A stretch of DNA of 64,000 nucleotides from Streptomyces sp. NBC_00536 (GTDB lineage: Bacteria > Actinomycetota > Actinomycetes > Streptomycetales > Streptomycetaceae). Within the stretch, counting starts at the first letter, position 1; every line of letters begins with the position of its first letter. This document shows positions 22,083 through 31,219 of the stretch, in pieces. The stretch spans positions 558,001-622,000 of the forward strand of contig NZ_CP107819.1 in assembly GCF_036346295.1 (NCBI RefSeq). Direction: 5' to 3'. The position numbers were made by a program, and so were the translations under genes. The notes below the pieces were generated by a model. The model did not search any database and was not told where the DNA came from. It saw only the letters and a list, made by a program, of their open reading frames with translations.

Positions 22083-23486
22083 ATGAAACAACGCAAGCCC
22101 GCCCGTGCCCCCATGGCCGCATTGCTGCTCACCGTCGGCGCGGTGCTCGCCGCAGCGCCCGTCGCAGACGCCGCGACCACCCTGCCCGCACGATCACCCG
22201 CGCAATCGCCCGCACAATCGCCCGCGCCCATACCCGCCCTGGAGCGCGGCGCGTACGCGCTGCGGAGCACCGAGGTGCAAGGGGACCTGGACGATCTGCG
22301 GCCGGTCGGGCGGATGGTGAACGACGCCCGGGTGGTGGGGCTGGGTGAGGCCACCCACAGCTCGCACGAGTTCTTCACCATGAAGCAGCGGGTCTTCCGC
22401 TACCTCGTCGAGGAGAAGGGCTTCCGCAGCTTCGCCCTGGAGGCGAGCTGGAGCACCGGGCTGCGGCTCAACGACTACGTGGTGCGTGGCCAGGGCGACC
22501 CCGAGCAGATCATGCGCGAGGAATTCCAGGCCCTTTACGTCTTCTGGAACAACTCCGAGTACCTCAACCTCCTGCGGTGGATGCGCACGTACAACCTGCA
22601 GCACCCGCAGGACCCCGTGCAGTTCATGGGCGACGACTTCGGGTACGCGGGTCCGCAGCTCTACGACGACGTGACCGCGTACGTCGCCAGGGCCCGCCCG
22701 GAGCTGCTGTCGCGGTTCACCGAGCTGTACGACGGTCTGCGGCCCACGGCGACCGCCGAAGCCCATATGAAGGAGTACCCGGAACGACCCCTGGCCGAAC
22801 GGCAGGAGATCGCCGGTCGGACCGGGCGCGCCCTGGCTCTGCTCAAGCAGCAGCGGCCCGGCACCGGGGGCGATGCCCGGGCGTACGCCTGGGCGGTGCA
22901 GCACGCCACCGCCATCGACCAGACGGCCAGGGGGTACTCCTTCGACTTCGACAACCCGCAACAAGGTGCCGAGGGCATGCGCTACCGGGACCGGATCATG
23001 GCGGACAACGTCGACTGGTGGCAGAAGCAGACGGGTGACAAGGTGCTGCTGGCGGCTCACAACGGCCATGTCGCCTTGCAGAGCCATGATCCGGCGCACT
23101 ACCCCAAGGTGCAAGGGAGCTACCTGCGCGACACGTTGGGCAAGAACTACGTGAGCATCGGCTCCACCTTCGACCAGGGCTCGTTCAACGCCTACGGAGA
23201 CGACGGCCGGTTGCGGACCCACACGGTGGGGTCCGCCGGTCCCGGCACCAACGAGTACACCCTGGACGAGGTGCGTCTGCGGGACTACGTCCTCGATCTG
23301 CGCAACGCCCCGCCCGCGGCCCGTGACTGGCTGGCGATGCCCCGCCCGACCCGCCACATCGGCGGCGCCTATCCCGGCCCCGCCGGGCCCGAGGCCCGGA
23401 TCGCGCTCGCCGCCTCGTACGACGTCCTCATCCACCTGCACCAGGTGACCGCCGCCCACCAGCGGCCCGCCCCCACCGAGAAATAG
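22083..23486 (+). CDS. Secreted erythromycin-esterase-family protein
   Basis: 467-residue EreA/EreB-like protein. The founding members hydrolyse the macrolide lactone with a metal-independent His/Glu mechanism, but most Streptomyces homologues are uncharacterised. Seen: signal peptide MKQRKPARAPMAALLLTVGA with AXA sites near 32; a Pro/Ser/Ala repeat linker; VVGLGEATHSSHEFFTMKQR, containing the conserved Glu and His pair; FALEASW; and DNVDWW...VLLAAHNGHVA with another conserved His. An in-frame ATG 12 codons upstream (22047) is possible; the later one begins a better signal peptide. Secretion is unusual for a resistance esterase and argues for another substrate. Confidence 0.83.
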   Translation: MKQRKPARAPMAALLLTVGAVLAAAPVADAATTLPARSPAQSPAQSPAPIPALERGAYALRSTEVQGDLDDLRPVGRMVNDARVVGLGEATHSSHEFFTMKQRVFRYLVEEKGFRSFALEASWSTGLRLNDYVVRGQGDPEQIMREEFQALYVFWNNSEYLNLLRWMRTYNLQHPQDPVQFMGDDFGYAGPQLYDDVTAYVARARPELLSRFTELYDGLRPTATAEAHMKEYPERPLAERQEIAGRTGRALALLKQQRPGTGGDARAYAWAVQHATAIDQTARGYSFDFDNPQQGAEGMRYRDRIMADNVDWWQKQTGDKVLLAAHNGHVALQSHDPAHYPKVQGSYLRDTLGKNYVSIGSTFDQGSFNAYGDDGRLRTHTVGSAGPGTNEYTLDEVRLRDYVLDLRNAPPAARDWLAMPRPTRHIGGAYPGPAGPEARIALAASYDVLIHLHQVTAAHQRPAPTEK

Positions 23487-23506
23487 CCGCGCTGCCGCCA
23501 GTGGGC

Positions 23507-24421
23507 TCAGTGCGCCGGCAGGCGGCCCGCCTCGCGGGCCAGGGCGGCCAGGACCGGGGCGATCAGGGGGTGGGTTTCGGCGCCTCTGCGGGTGGCCGCG
23601 AAGACGCGGCGGGTGGCCGCCGGGCCTTCGACCGGGCGGACCTGGACCTCCTTGAGGTCGGTGCCGCGCAGCGCCGAGCGCGGGACCAGGGCTACGCCCG
23701 CCCCCGCGCCGACCAGGGCGATCACGGCCCGGAAGTCGTCGGACGAGTGCCTGAACCTGGGCTGGAAGCCGGCCAGTTCGCAGGCCAGCAGGGTCACGTC
23801 GTGGCAGGGGTTGCCGGGGTACTGGCCCACCCAGTCCGCGTCGGAGAGTCCGGCGAGGGACACCTCGGGGAGGGCGGCGAGGGCATGGCCCGCGGGGAGC
23901 ACCGCGTCGAAGGGTTCCGCGTACAGCGGGAGCACCGAGAGCCGGGTGTCGTCGGCGCCCGGGCCGCCCCGGTACTCCACGGCGAGCGCCACGTCGGCCT
24001 CCCCGTCCAGCAGCAGCGGCAGGCTCTGGTCGCCTTCCGCGTCGCGGACCCGCAGCCGGATGCCCGGGTGGTCCAGGGCGAGCCGGGCGATGGCCGGGGC
24101 GAGGACTTCGGTGATGCCGGTGGCGAAGGCGGCCACAGTGATCTCGCCCGCCGCACCGCCCGCGTAGGCGGCCAGTTCGGCCTCGGCGCGCTCCAGCTGG
24201 GCCTGTACCTCGTGGGCGTGCCCGACGAGGATCTCACCGGCGGCGGTGAGCCGTACGCCCCGCCCGCTGCGGGTGAGCAGTACGTGCCCGCTCTCCTGTT
24301 CCAGCGCCGCGAGCTGCTGGGACACGGCCGAGGGGGTCAGGTACAGGGCTGCGGCCGCGGCGGTCACCGTACGGTGGTCCGCCACGGCCCGCAGGATGCG
24401 CAGCCGGCGGGGGTCGATCAC
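23507..24421 (-). CDS. LysR-family transcriptional regulator (threonine operon)
   Basis: 304-residue LysR-type regulator. Seen: N-terminal HTH VTAAAAALYLTPSAVSQQLAALEQESGHVLLTRSGRGVRLT at about 17-58, then a substrate-binding-like effector domain with EITVAAFATGITEVLAPAIARL and GAGVALVPRSAL. It starts with GTG only 12 bases after the kbl stop on the same strand, so it is the last gene of the tdh-kbl-lysR operon. The ribosome site GGAGGGG directly abuts the GTG, an unusually short spacing. A role in controlling tdh-kbl is inferred from position. Confidence 0.87.
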   Translation of the reverse strand: MIDPRRLRILRAVADHRTVTAAAAALYLTPSAVSQQLAALEQESGHVLLTRSGRGVRLTAAGEILVGHAHEVQAQLERAEAELAAYAGGAAGEITVAAFATGITEVLAPAIARLALDHPGIRLRVRDAEGDQSLPLLLDGEADVALAVEYRGGPGADDTRLSVLPLYAEPFDAVLPAGHALAALPEVSLAGLSDADWVGQYPGNPCHDVTLLACELAGFQPRFRHSSDDFRAVIALVGAGAGVALVPRSALRGTDLKEVQVRPVEGPAATRRVFAATRRGAETHPLIAPVLAALAREAGRLPAH

Positions 24422-24433
24422 CCCTCCATGATG

Positions 24434-25651
24434 TCAGCCCGCAGAGGAGCCGAGCGCCGCGCGGGCGTCGATGAAGGCGGCCACCGCGCGCTCCACGTCC
24501 GCCGTCGAGTGGGCGGCCGAGAGCTGTACGCGGATCCGGGCGGCGCCCATCGGGACGACGGGGTAGGAGAAGCCGATCACGTACACGCCGCGCTCCAGCA
24601 GCAGCTCCGCCATGCGGGCCGCCTCCGCCGCGTCGCCGATCATGACGGGGGCGATGGCGTGGTCGCCGGGCAGGATCTCGAAGCCCGCCTCGGTCATCTT
24701 CGTACGGAAGAGCGAGGTGTTGGCGGCGAGCTGCTCGCGCAGGTCACCGGCCGATTCGAGCAGGTCGAGGACCTTGAGCGAGGCGGCGGCGATGACCGGG
24801 GCGAGGGAGTTGGAGAAGAGGTACGGGCGCGAGCGCTGGCGCAGCAGGGCGACGATCTCGGCGCGGGCGGCGACGTAGCCGCCGGAGGCTCCGCCGAGGG
24901 CCTTGCCGAGGGTGCCGGTGATGATGTCGACGCGGTCCATGACCCCGTGCAGTTCGGGCGTACCGCGGCCGCCGGGGCCGACGAAGCCGACGGCGTGCGA
25001 GTCGTCGACCATGACCATGGCGTCGTAGCGGTCCGCGAGGTCGCAGATCTCCGTGAGGGGGGCGACGTAGCCGTCCATGGAGAAGACGCCGTCGGTGACG
25101 ATCAGCTTGCGGCGGGCGCCGCCCTCGGTGGCTTCCTTGAGCCGGGTCTCCAGCTCCGCCATGTCGCGGTTGGCGTAGCGGAAGCGGCGGGCCTTGGAGA
25201 GGCGGATGCCGTCGATGATCGAGGCGTGGTTGAGGGCGTCGGAGATCACCGCGTCCTCGGCGCCGAGCAGGGTCTCGAAGACGCCGCCGTTGGCGTCGAA
25301 GCAGGAGGAGTAGAGGATCGTGTCCTCCTGGCCGAGGAACGAGGAGAGCCGGGCCTCCAGTTCCTTGTGCACCTCCTGGGTGCCGCAGATGAAGCGGACG
25401 GAGGCCATGCCGTAGCCCCAGCGGTCCAGCGCGTCCTTCGCGGCGGTGACCACCTCGGGGTGGTCGGCGAGGCCGAGGTAGTTGTTGGCGCAGAAGTTCA
25501 GCACCTCGCCGGAGGAGCCCGGGACCCCGCCGGAGGTGACGCCGACGGACGCGTTCTGCGGGGTGCCGATGACGCGCTCGGGCTTGTGCAGCCCGGCGGA
25601 ACGGATCTCGTCCAGGGTGGTGCGCAGGTCTTCGCGTACGGACTCGAACAT
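24434..25651 (-). CDS. kbl: Glycine C-acetyltransferase (2-amino-3-ketobutyrate CoA ligase)
   Basis: PLP enzyme of the alpha-oxoamine synthase family (405 residues) that splits 2-amino-3-ketobutyrate with CoA into glycine and acetyl-CoA, the second step of threonine degradation. Seen: [14 protein letters not shown] near 52, [13 protein letters not shown] near 114, [15 protein letters not shown] near 210, and the Schiff-base lysine in [14 protein letters not shown] near 245. Downstream of the threonine dehydrogenase gene with a 172-base spacer and upstream of lysR. The pairing with tdh makes the assignment firm. Confidence 0.96.
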   Translation of the reverse strand: MFESVREDLRTTLDEIRSAGLHKPERVIGTPQNASVGVTSGGVPGSSGEVLNFCANNYLGLADHPEVVTAAKDALDRWGYGMASVRFICGTQEVHKELEARLSSFLGQEDTILYSSCFDANGGVFETLLGAEDAVISDALNHASIIDGIRLSKARRFRYANRDMAELETRLKEATEGGARRKLIVTDGVFSMDGYVAPLTEICDLADRYDAMVMVDDSHAVGFVGPGGRGTPELHGVMDRVDIITGTLGKALGGASGGYVAARAEIVALLRQRSRPYLFSNSLAPVIAAASLKVLDLLESAGDLREQLAANTSLFRTKMTEAGFEILPGDHAIAPVMIGDAAEAARMAELLLERGVYVIGFSYPVVPMGAARIRVQLSAAHSTADVERAVAAFIDARAALGSSAG

Positions 25652-25823
25652 GGTGCTCTCTTTCCACTGGAGCGGCGGCGGACGGAGGGGGGCCGGACCC
25701 CGCGGAGGGGGAGGGTGGTGCGGGGCCCGGCCGGAGGGAGATGGTTCAGGGGTGGCGCGAGGAGTGGGCGCGCCGAAGGCGTCGGCGCGCGGACCGTGGC
25801 GCGCGGACCGTCCGGAGGGGCGG

Positions 25824-26852
25824 TTACGCCGTCCAGTCCAGGATGATCTTGCCACTGCGGGCGGTCGCGGCCTCGTCGAAGGCGGCGTCGAAGTCCCGGT
25901 GCGAGTAGCGGCCGGTGATGACCGGGCCGAGGTCGAGCCCGCCCTCCAGCAGCACCGTCATCGCGTACCAGGTCTCGAACATCTCGCGGCCGTAGATGCC
26001 CTTGATGGTGATCATCGAAGTGACCACCTTGGCCCAGTCCACCGGGAACTCCTGCGCGGGCAGGCCCAGCATCGCGATCCGGCCGCCGTGCGTCATGTTG
26101 TCGATCATGTCGCGCATCGCCTCGGGACGGCCCGACATCTCCAGGCCGATGTCGAAGCCCTCGCGCAGGCCGAGCTGCGCCTGGGCGTCGGCGATCGTGG
26201 CGCTGCGGACGTCGAGCGCGAGCGTGGCGCCCGCCTTGCGGGCGATCTCCAGCCGCTCGGGGCTGACGTCGGTGATGGTCACGCTGCGCGCACCGGCGTG
26301 CCGGGCGACGGCCGCCGCCATGATGCCGATCGGGCCCGCGCCGGTGATCAGGACGTCCTCGCCGACCAGGGGGAAGGACAGGGCCGTGTGCACGGCGTTG
26401 CCGAACGGGTCGAAGATCGCCGCCACGTCCAGGTCGACCTTGGTCCGGTGCACCCACACGTTCTGCGCGGGCAGGACGACATACTCGGCGAACGCGCCGT
26501 CGCGTCCGACGCCGAGACCGACCGTGCTGCGGCACAGGTGGCGGCGTCCGGCCAGGCAGTTGCGGCACTTGCCGCACACGAGGTGCCCCTCGCCGCTGAC
26601 CAGCGCGCCGACCTCGATGTCCTGGACGTCGGCGCCGATCGCGGCGACCTCGCCGACGAATTCGTGGCCGAGGATCAGCGGGGTCTTGACGGCGCCCTGC
26701 GCCCAGCCGTCCCACGAACGGATGTGCAGGTCCGTCCCGCAGATGCCGGTGCGCAGCACCTTGATGAGCACCTCGCCGGGGCCGTACTCGGGCTCGGGCA
26801 CGTCCATGAGCCACAGTCCGGGCTCGGCCTTGTGCTTGACGAGTGCCTTCAT
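25824..26852 (-). CDS. tdh: L-threonine 3-dehydrogenase
   Basis: Zinc-dependent medium-chain dehydrogenase (342 residues) oxidising L-threonine to 2-amino-3-ketobutyrate with NAD+. Seen: catalytic-zinc region [15 protein letters not shown] near 37-51, GHEFVGEV near 65, structural-zinc cysteines [15 protein letters not shown] near 95-109, and the Rossmann motif [18 protein letters not shown] near 170. Length and motifs match bacterial Tdh. First gene of the threonine operon; the 194-base gap to the divergent hydrolase should contain its promoter. Confidence 0.96.
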   Translation of the reverse strand: MKALVKHKAEPGLWLMDVPEPEYGPGEVLIKVLRTGICGTDLHIRSWDGWAQGAVKTPLILGHEFVGEVAAIGADVQDIEVGALVSGEGHLVCGKCRNCLAGRRHLCRSTVGLGVGRDGAFAEYVVLPAQNVWVHRTKVDLDVAAIFDPFGNAVHTALSFPLVGEDVLITGAGPIGIMAAAVARHAGARSVTITDVSPERLEIARKAGATLALDVRSATIADAQAQLGLREGFDIGLEMSGRPEAMRDMIDNMTHGGRIAMLGLPAQEFPVDWAKVVTSMITIKGIYGREMFETWYAMTVLLEGGLDLGPVITGRYSHRDFDAAFDEAATARSGKIILDWTA

Positions 26853-27046
26853 GGCGTGGCTCCAGGCATGCGGAGGGGGCGCCGCGACCCCTGGGGCGGG
26901 TGCGGTGCATCGACAGGCACCAATCTGCCGACCCCGTAACGATCAGTCCATCGAGGATTTCTTAAGCGGGTCGACAGCGCAGCTTCACGCCTATGCTCCT
27001 CACGTGACGGGGCCGGGCAGGGGCAGGGAACGGGGAGGTGGCAGCG

Positions 27047-27958
27047 GTGCCGAGTCTGCGCAGTCGGGCGCTGTCGGCCGCGCTGATCGCGGCGGGTCGG
27101 CGAAGACGGTTCGCGAGTGCCGAGGCGGTACGGGCCCGGGTGGCCGAGTCGGCGCGCAGACCCGCGTCGCACCTGCCGCCGCGCTGGCTGGGGAAGGTCG
27201 CCGAGGTCTCGCGCACCTTCGTCGGGGCGTGGCCGGTGTACGACGTCTCGCCGCTCGGGGCGGAGCCGGCGGCCCGGGTGCTGTACGTGCACGGCGGCGA
27301 GTTCATCGACGAACTGGTGCGGCCGCACTGGGCTTTGATCCGCACCCTGGTGACCGAGGCGCGGGCGCGCTGTGTCGTACCCGCCTACATCCTGGCGCCG
27401 CGCGGGACCGCCGACCGGACGGTTCCGGTGGCCGCGGACCTGCTGAGCGGGCTGATCGCGAGCGGTGGGGACGGCGGCACGGTGCTGATCGGGGACTCGG
27501 CGGGCGCGGGGCTGGCGCTCGCGGCCGCGCAGCGGCTGCGCGACCGGACCGGTGCACAGCCCTCCCGGATCGTGCTGGTCTCGCCCTGGCTGGACGTGAC
27601 GATGACCCATCCGGACCAGGCCGCGCTGGAGGCCGCCGATCCGCTGCTCGCGCGGCCGGGGCTGGTGGAGGCGGGCCGGCTGTACGCCGGGACGCTGGCC
27701 ACCGACGACCCGCGGGTGAGCCCGCTGCACGGTTCCTTCGCCGGGCTGGCGCCGCTGACGGTGTTCGCGGGCTCGCGGGACGTGCTGGTCACCGACAGCC
27801 GTGAGCTGGTGCGCCGGGCGCGGGCGGACGGGGTCGAGGTGGACTACCACGAGGCGGCCGGGCTGCCCCACGGCTACCCGCTGCTCCCGGTCCCGGAGGG
27901 CCGTGCGGCGCGGGCGGAGATCGTCCGGCTGGTCCGGTCGGCGACCGACGGCGACTGA
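27047..27958 (+). CDS. Alpha/beta hydrolase (HSL-like) with altered oxyanion motif
   Basis: 303-residue esterase-like protein. Seen: YVHGGEF near 88, where the usual HGGG reads H-G-G-E; nucleophile GDSAGAG near 150; acid in AGSRDVL near 247; and His in GLPHGYPLLP near 275. The second GTG (27047) is chosen because GGGGAGG (27032-27038) lies at normal spacing, whereas the GTG at 27038 overlaps it. The altered motif is also seen in some HSL-like family members and need not abolish activity. Substrate unknown. Confidence 0.8.
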   Translation: MPSLRSRALSAALIAAGRRRRFASAEAVRARVAESARRPASHLPPRWLGKVAEVSRTFVGAWPVYDVSPLGAEPAARVLYVHGGEFIDELVRPHWALIRTLVTEARARCVVPAYILAPRGTADRTVPVAADLLSGLIASGGDGGTVLIGDSAGAGLALAAAQRLRDRTGAQPSRIVLVSPWLDVTMTHPDQAALEAADPLLARPGLVEAGRLYAGTLATDDPRVSPLHGSFAGLAPLTVFAGSRDVLVTDSRELVRRARADGVEVDYHEAAGLPHGYPLLPVPEGRAARAEIVRLVRSATDGD

Positions 27959-27979
27959 CGGCACGCCTCTGGGCACTGG

Positions 27980-28001
27980 GCGCGGCCCGCTCAGGCCGCG
28001 C
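27980..28001. terminator. Shared hairpin between convergent genes
   Basis: GCGCGGCC (27980-27987) pairs with GGCCGCGC (27994-28001). The stop codon of the methyltransferase gene lies in the loop. Placed to terminate the hydrolase gene. Confidence 0.5.
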
Positions 28002-28740
28002 AGGTCATGAGGGAGCTGATGGGCCGGGCCCGGTAGGCGGCCCAGAAGGCCTCGTCGCGGTGCGCGTCGGGGGGCGGGGTGCGGGCGGGCTGCCAGCCGA
28101 CGGTGGCGAAGCCCGCCTCGACGGCCGCTTCGGCGAAGTCGGCGTGGGCCCATTCGCGGAACTCGAAGGGCACCGGCGGGTCGGTGAGGAACTGGGCGCG
28201 CAGCAGCGGCGCGTCCCCGGCGGGGTCGCGGTCGAGGATCCGGACGCCGTACGGCGACCAGTCCTGGTGCGGGAACGCGCCGGGGTTGGGCACGATGGCC
28301 AGCAGCCGGCCGCCGGGGCGCAGGTTGAGCCGGATCGAGCGGAACATCGCGTGCAGGGCGCCGCGGTCGGGCGCGTAGTTGAACAGGTGGACCGCGGTGG
28401 CCAGGTGGAAGGGGCCGAGCTGGGGCATCCCGGCGGCGTCGCCGACCACGTATTCGATGCGTGCCCCGGGGGCCGCGGCCACCGGCTCGTGGGCCTCGGC
28501 CCGGGCCAGTGCGATCATCCGTTCGGAGATGTCGACGCCGACGGTGCGGCGGGCCCCGCCGCGGGCCAGCAGCCGCGTGGTGTAGCCGTACCCGCAGGCG
28601 AGGTCGAGGGTGTCGAGCCCGTGCACCCCGCCGAGCGCGTCGAGGGCGCCCAGCAGGGTGAAGGTGTCGGCCGCCGAGGAGGCCGCCGTGGTCTTGGACT
28701 CGGCATAGCGCGCGCCGATGGTGTCGTACTGCTTCCGCAT
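27991..28740 (-). CDS. Class I SAM-dependent methyltransferase
   Basis: 249-residue methyltransferase. Seen: SAM motif I LDLACGYGYTTRLLARGG near 46, motif II VGVDISERMIALAR near 68, motif III YVVGDAAGMPQLGPFHLA near 97, and LRPGGRLLAIVPNPG near 140. The C-terminal half has a substrate cap ending in RPISSLMTCAA. It could act on a small molecule or lipid. The glycosyltransferase encoded upstream on the same strand might act with it, but the 176-base gap is large. Confidence 0.88.
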   Translation of the reverse strand: MRKQYDTIGARYAESKTTAASSAADTFTLLGALDALGGVHGLDTLDLACGYGYTTRLLARGGARRTVGVDISERMIALARAEAHEPVAAAPGARIEYVVGDAAGMPQLGPFHLATAVHLFNYAPDRGALHAMFRSIRLNLRPGGRLLAIVPNPGAFPHQDWSPYGVRILDRDPAGDAPLLRAQFLTDPPVPFEFREWAHADFAEAAVEAGFATVGWQPARTPPPDAHRDEAFWAAYRARPISSLMTCAA

Positions 28741-28916
28741 GATCCGTATCGTGCCCCGCGCGCGCGTCGGCGACGGCCCGGTCCGCGTGCCGTCCCCCGG
28801 ACGAGGGAAGCGGTCGGCCTATCGGGGGCGTCCGGACCGCGCGGGGCGTACGGGGCCCACGGGGCGTACGGGGCTCAGCGCGACCAGCACCGGGCGCGCC
28901 CTGGCGCCCGTACCAC

Positions 28917-30158
28917 TCACCCCAGCTCCGCGAGCGTCTTGAGCAGCGGCTCGGCGCCGTCCTCGCGGGCCAGGGCGACGGAGAGGCCCCGGGCCCGGGC
29001 GAGCATGCCCGGGTCGGTGGTGGCCGCGCGGATCGCCGCGGCCAGCCCGTCGACGGTGAGCCGCTGGTAGCGGACCGGGCGCGGGGCCACGCCGAGCGCG
29101 TACAGCCGGGCGGCCCAGAAGGGCTGGTCGAGCTGGACGGGGACGGGGACGGTGGGCACGCCCGCGCGCAGTCCCGCGGCGGTGGTGCCCGCGCCCGTGT
29201 GGTGGATCACCGCGGCGGTGCGCGGGAAGAGCCAGTCGTGCGGGACCTCGCCGACGCTGATCAGGTCGTCGCCCTCGGCGCTCAGCCCGCTCCAGCCCGC
29301 CTGGACGATCCCGCGCACCTTCGCCTTGCGCAGGGCGGCGGCGAGCAGTCCGCCGAGCCGTTCCGCGTCCCCGGCGACGAGGCTGCCGAAGCCGGCGAAG
29401 ACGGGCGGCGGGCCCGCGTCGAGGAAGTCGAGGAGCCGCCGTTCCGGCCGCCAGCCGGGGGGCCGTTCGGGCCACCAGTAGCCGCCGACCCGGTGTCCGG
29501 CGGGCCAGTCGGCGGGGCGGGGCAGCACGAGGGGACTGAATCCGTGGTGCACCCGCCGGTCGGGGTCCAGGCCGAGGGGCCCGCTGAACCGGCGTGCGGG
29601 CAGGCCCAGTTCGCGGCGCAGGGCGCGCACTCCGGGGGCGAAGGCGCGGTCGCCGCAGGCCCAGACGGCCCGTCCGGTCAGCTTGTTGCCGTGCGGGCCG
29701 AAGGAGCGGCCGCCGACGACGAGCGGCGGGAAGGCCCGGGTGGGGGTGACGGGCAGCAGGTGGACGCCGACGCAGGGCAGTCCGTACCCCTCGGCGAGGG
29801 TGGCGCACAGCGGTTCGGTGAGGGTGGAGGCGAGGACGACGTCGGCGCCCGCGCGCACCGCGGCCGCGACCCCGTCGGTCAGCGGCGGGATGAACTCGCG
29901 GGCGAGGCGGATCACCCGGGCCATGGCGACGGGGGTGGTGACGGCCCGGGTCAGCCGCTGGCCCGCGGGCGAGGCCAGCTCCGTCCTGGGGTCGACGGGC
30001 AGCGGGCGGAAGCCCAGGCCGAGGGCGGTGACGGCGCCCTCGTACCGGCTGTGGGTGGCGAGGACGACCTCGTGTCCGGCGGCGCGCAGCCGCGTCCCGA
30101 GTCCGGTGTAGGGGGCGACGTCGCCCCAGGAGCCAGCTGTCACCATCAGTACGCGCAT
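28917..30158 (-). CDS. GT1-family glycosyltransferase (sterol/macrolide glucosyltransferase-like)
   Basis: 413-residue GT-B fold glycosyltransferase of the UGT/MGT type. Seen: N-terminal LMVTAGSWGDVAPYTGLGTRL, the acceptor-domain start shared with sterol glucosyltransferases; FAGFGSLVAGDAERL near 253; and the nucleotide-sugar motif VIHHTGAGTTAAGLRAGVP near 315-333 followed by PVQLDQPFWA. Probably glucosylates a lipophilic or xenobiotic acceptor (macrolide, sterol, hopanoid or carotenoid). No biosynthetic cluster is visible here. Confidence 0.88.
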   Translation of the reverse strand: MRVLMVTAGSWGDVAPYTGLGTRLRAAGHEVVLATHSRYEGAVTALGLGFRPLPVDPRTELASPAGQRLTRAVTTPVAMARVIRLAREFIPPLTDGVAAAVRAGADVVLASTLTEPLCATLAEGYGLPCVGVHLLPVTPTRAFPPLVVGGRSFGPHGNKLTGRAVWACGDRAFAPGVRALRRELGLPARRFSGPLGLDPDRRVHHGFSPLVLPRPADWPAGHRVGGYWWPERPPGWRPERRLLDFLDAGPPPVFAGFGSLVAGDAERLGGLLAAALRKAKVRGIVQAGWSGLSAEGDDLISVGEVPHDWLFPRTAAVIHHTGAGTTAAGLRAGVPTVPVPVQLDQPFWAARLYALGVAPRPVRYQRLTVDGLAAAIRAATTDPGMLARARGLSVALAREDGAEPLLKTLAELG

Positions 30159-30203
30159 GGTTTCACTGTGTCAGCTCGGCCTCGGCTCGCGCGAGTTCGC
30201 AGC

Positions 30204-31133
30204 TCAGGAGGGGATCACGGGCGGCCGGGCGGGCGGCGGGGCGAGTTCGCGGGCGCAGGAGCGCAGCCAGGCGTGGGCCGGGTCGGCGTCGTGCCGCGGG
30301 TGCCAGGCCATCCCGAAGGGCATGGCGGGCAGGTCGAGCGGGACCGGGAAGGTCTCCAGTCCCAGGGCGTCGGCCAGGGGCACGGCCTGGGTGGTGATCA
30401 GCCCGACGAGGTCGCCCTGGCGGAGTACGAACAGGGAGGCGGGGAAGGTGCCGACGCTGCCCACCACCCGGCGGCTCAGGCCGAGTTCGGCGAGGGCCGC
30501 GTCCACGGGCCCTTCCAGGCGGCCGCGCCGGGAGGCGATCAGGTGGTCGGCGGCGGCGAAGCGGCGCGGGGTGACCCGGCCGCGCAGCAGCGGGTGTCCG
30601 GGGCGCACGACGGCCCGGACGTGGTCGTCGCCGAGGTGTTCCACGTGCACCTCGGGCGAGCGGGTGTCGACGACGCCGAGTTCCAGGTCGGCGATCCCTT
30701 CGCGCAGGGCGGCGAGGTCCGCGTGGCTCTCGGGCAGGAAGCGCAGCCGTACGCCGGGCGCCTCGCGGGCCACCCGGTCGAAGAGGGTGGCTCCGCATGC
30801 GGCCACGTAGGCGTCGTTGGCGATGACGCTGAAGGTGCGGGTGAGGGTGGCGAGGTCGACCCGGCCGCCGGAGAGGAAGAGGGAGCGGGCCCGTTCGACC
30901 ACGGCGCGCACCTCGCCGTGCAGGGCGAGGGCGTGCGGGGTGGGCACCATGGTCCGTCCGGCGCGGACGAGGACGGGGTCGCCGAGGGCCTTGCGGATCC
31001 GGCCGAGGGTGCGGCTCATTGCGGGTTCGGACAGGTGCAGCCGGGCGGCCGCGCGGGAGACGCTCGACTCCTCCAGCAGCACGTCGAGGGCCACGAGCAG
31101 GTTCAGGTCCAGGCTGGATTGCGTCACACGCAT
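30204..31133 (-). CDS. LysR-family regulator, divergent from an MFS transporter
   Basis: 309-residue LysR-type protein of the NodD/LinR-like branch (begins SSLDLNLLVALDVLLEE). Seen: HTH SVSRAAARLHLSEPAMSRTLGRIRKALGDPVLVRAG near 26-61, effector domain SVIANDAYVAACGATLFDRV, and a C-terminal QGDLVGLITTQAVP. The ATG at 31133 follows AAGGGA at close spacing; a TTG five codons upstream is less likely. The 86-base divergent gap to the MFS gene is a typical arrangement for LysR control of an efflux pump. Confidence 0.88.
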   Translation of the reverse strand: MRVTQSSLDLNLLVALDVLLEESSVSRAAARLHLSEPAMSRTLGRIRKALGDPVLVRAGRTMVPTPHALALHGEVRAVVERARSLFLSGGRVDLATLTRTFSVIANDAYVAACGATLFDRVAREAPGVRLRFLPESHADLAALREGIADLELGVVDTRSPEVHVEHLGDDHVRAVVRPGHPLLRGRVTPRRFAAADHLIASRRGRLEGPVDAALAELGLSRRVVGSVGTFPASLFVLRQGDLVGLITTQAVPLADALGLETFPVPLDLPAMPFGMAWHPRHDADPAHAWLRSCARELAPPPARPPVIPS

Positions 31134-31219
31134 ACATCCCTTGCACAACTTGCACTGGAAAGCAGGTCAAGCCAACTCTACGGTGAGGGCATCCCGATCC
31201 CCAGCTCCGAGGAGGAGCC

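Noticed and set aside
23501..25846. A 781-codon plus-strand frame opposite lysR and kbl
   Set aside because: Antisense of well-recognised genes; Gly/Val/Asp-biased product without motifs.
28741..28916. The repeated GGGGCGTACGGGGC segment as a regulatory element
   Set aside because: It is only two short GC-rich copies, without symmetry or position relative to a start that would support a site.
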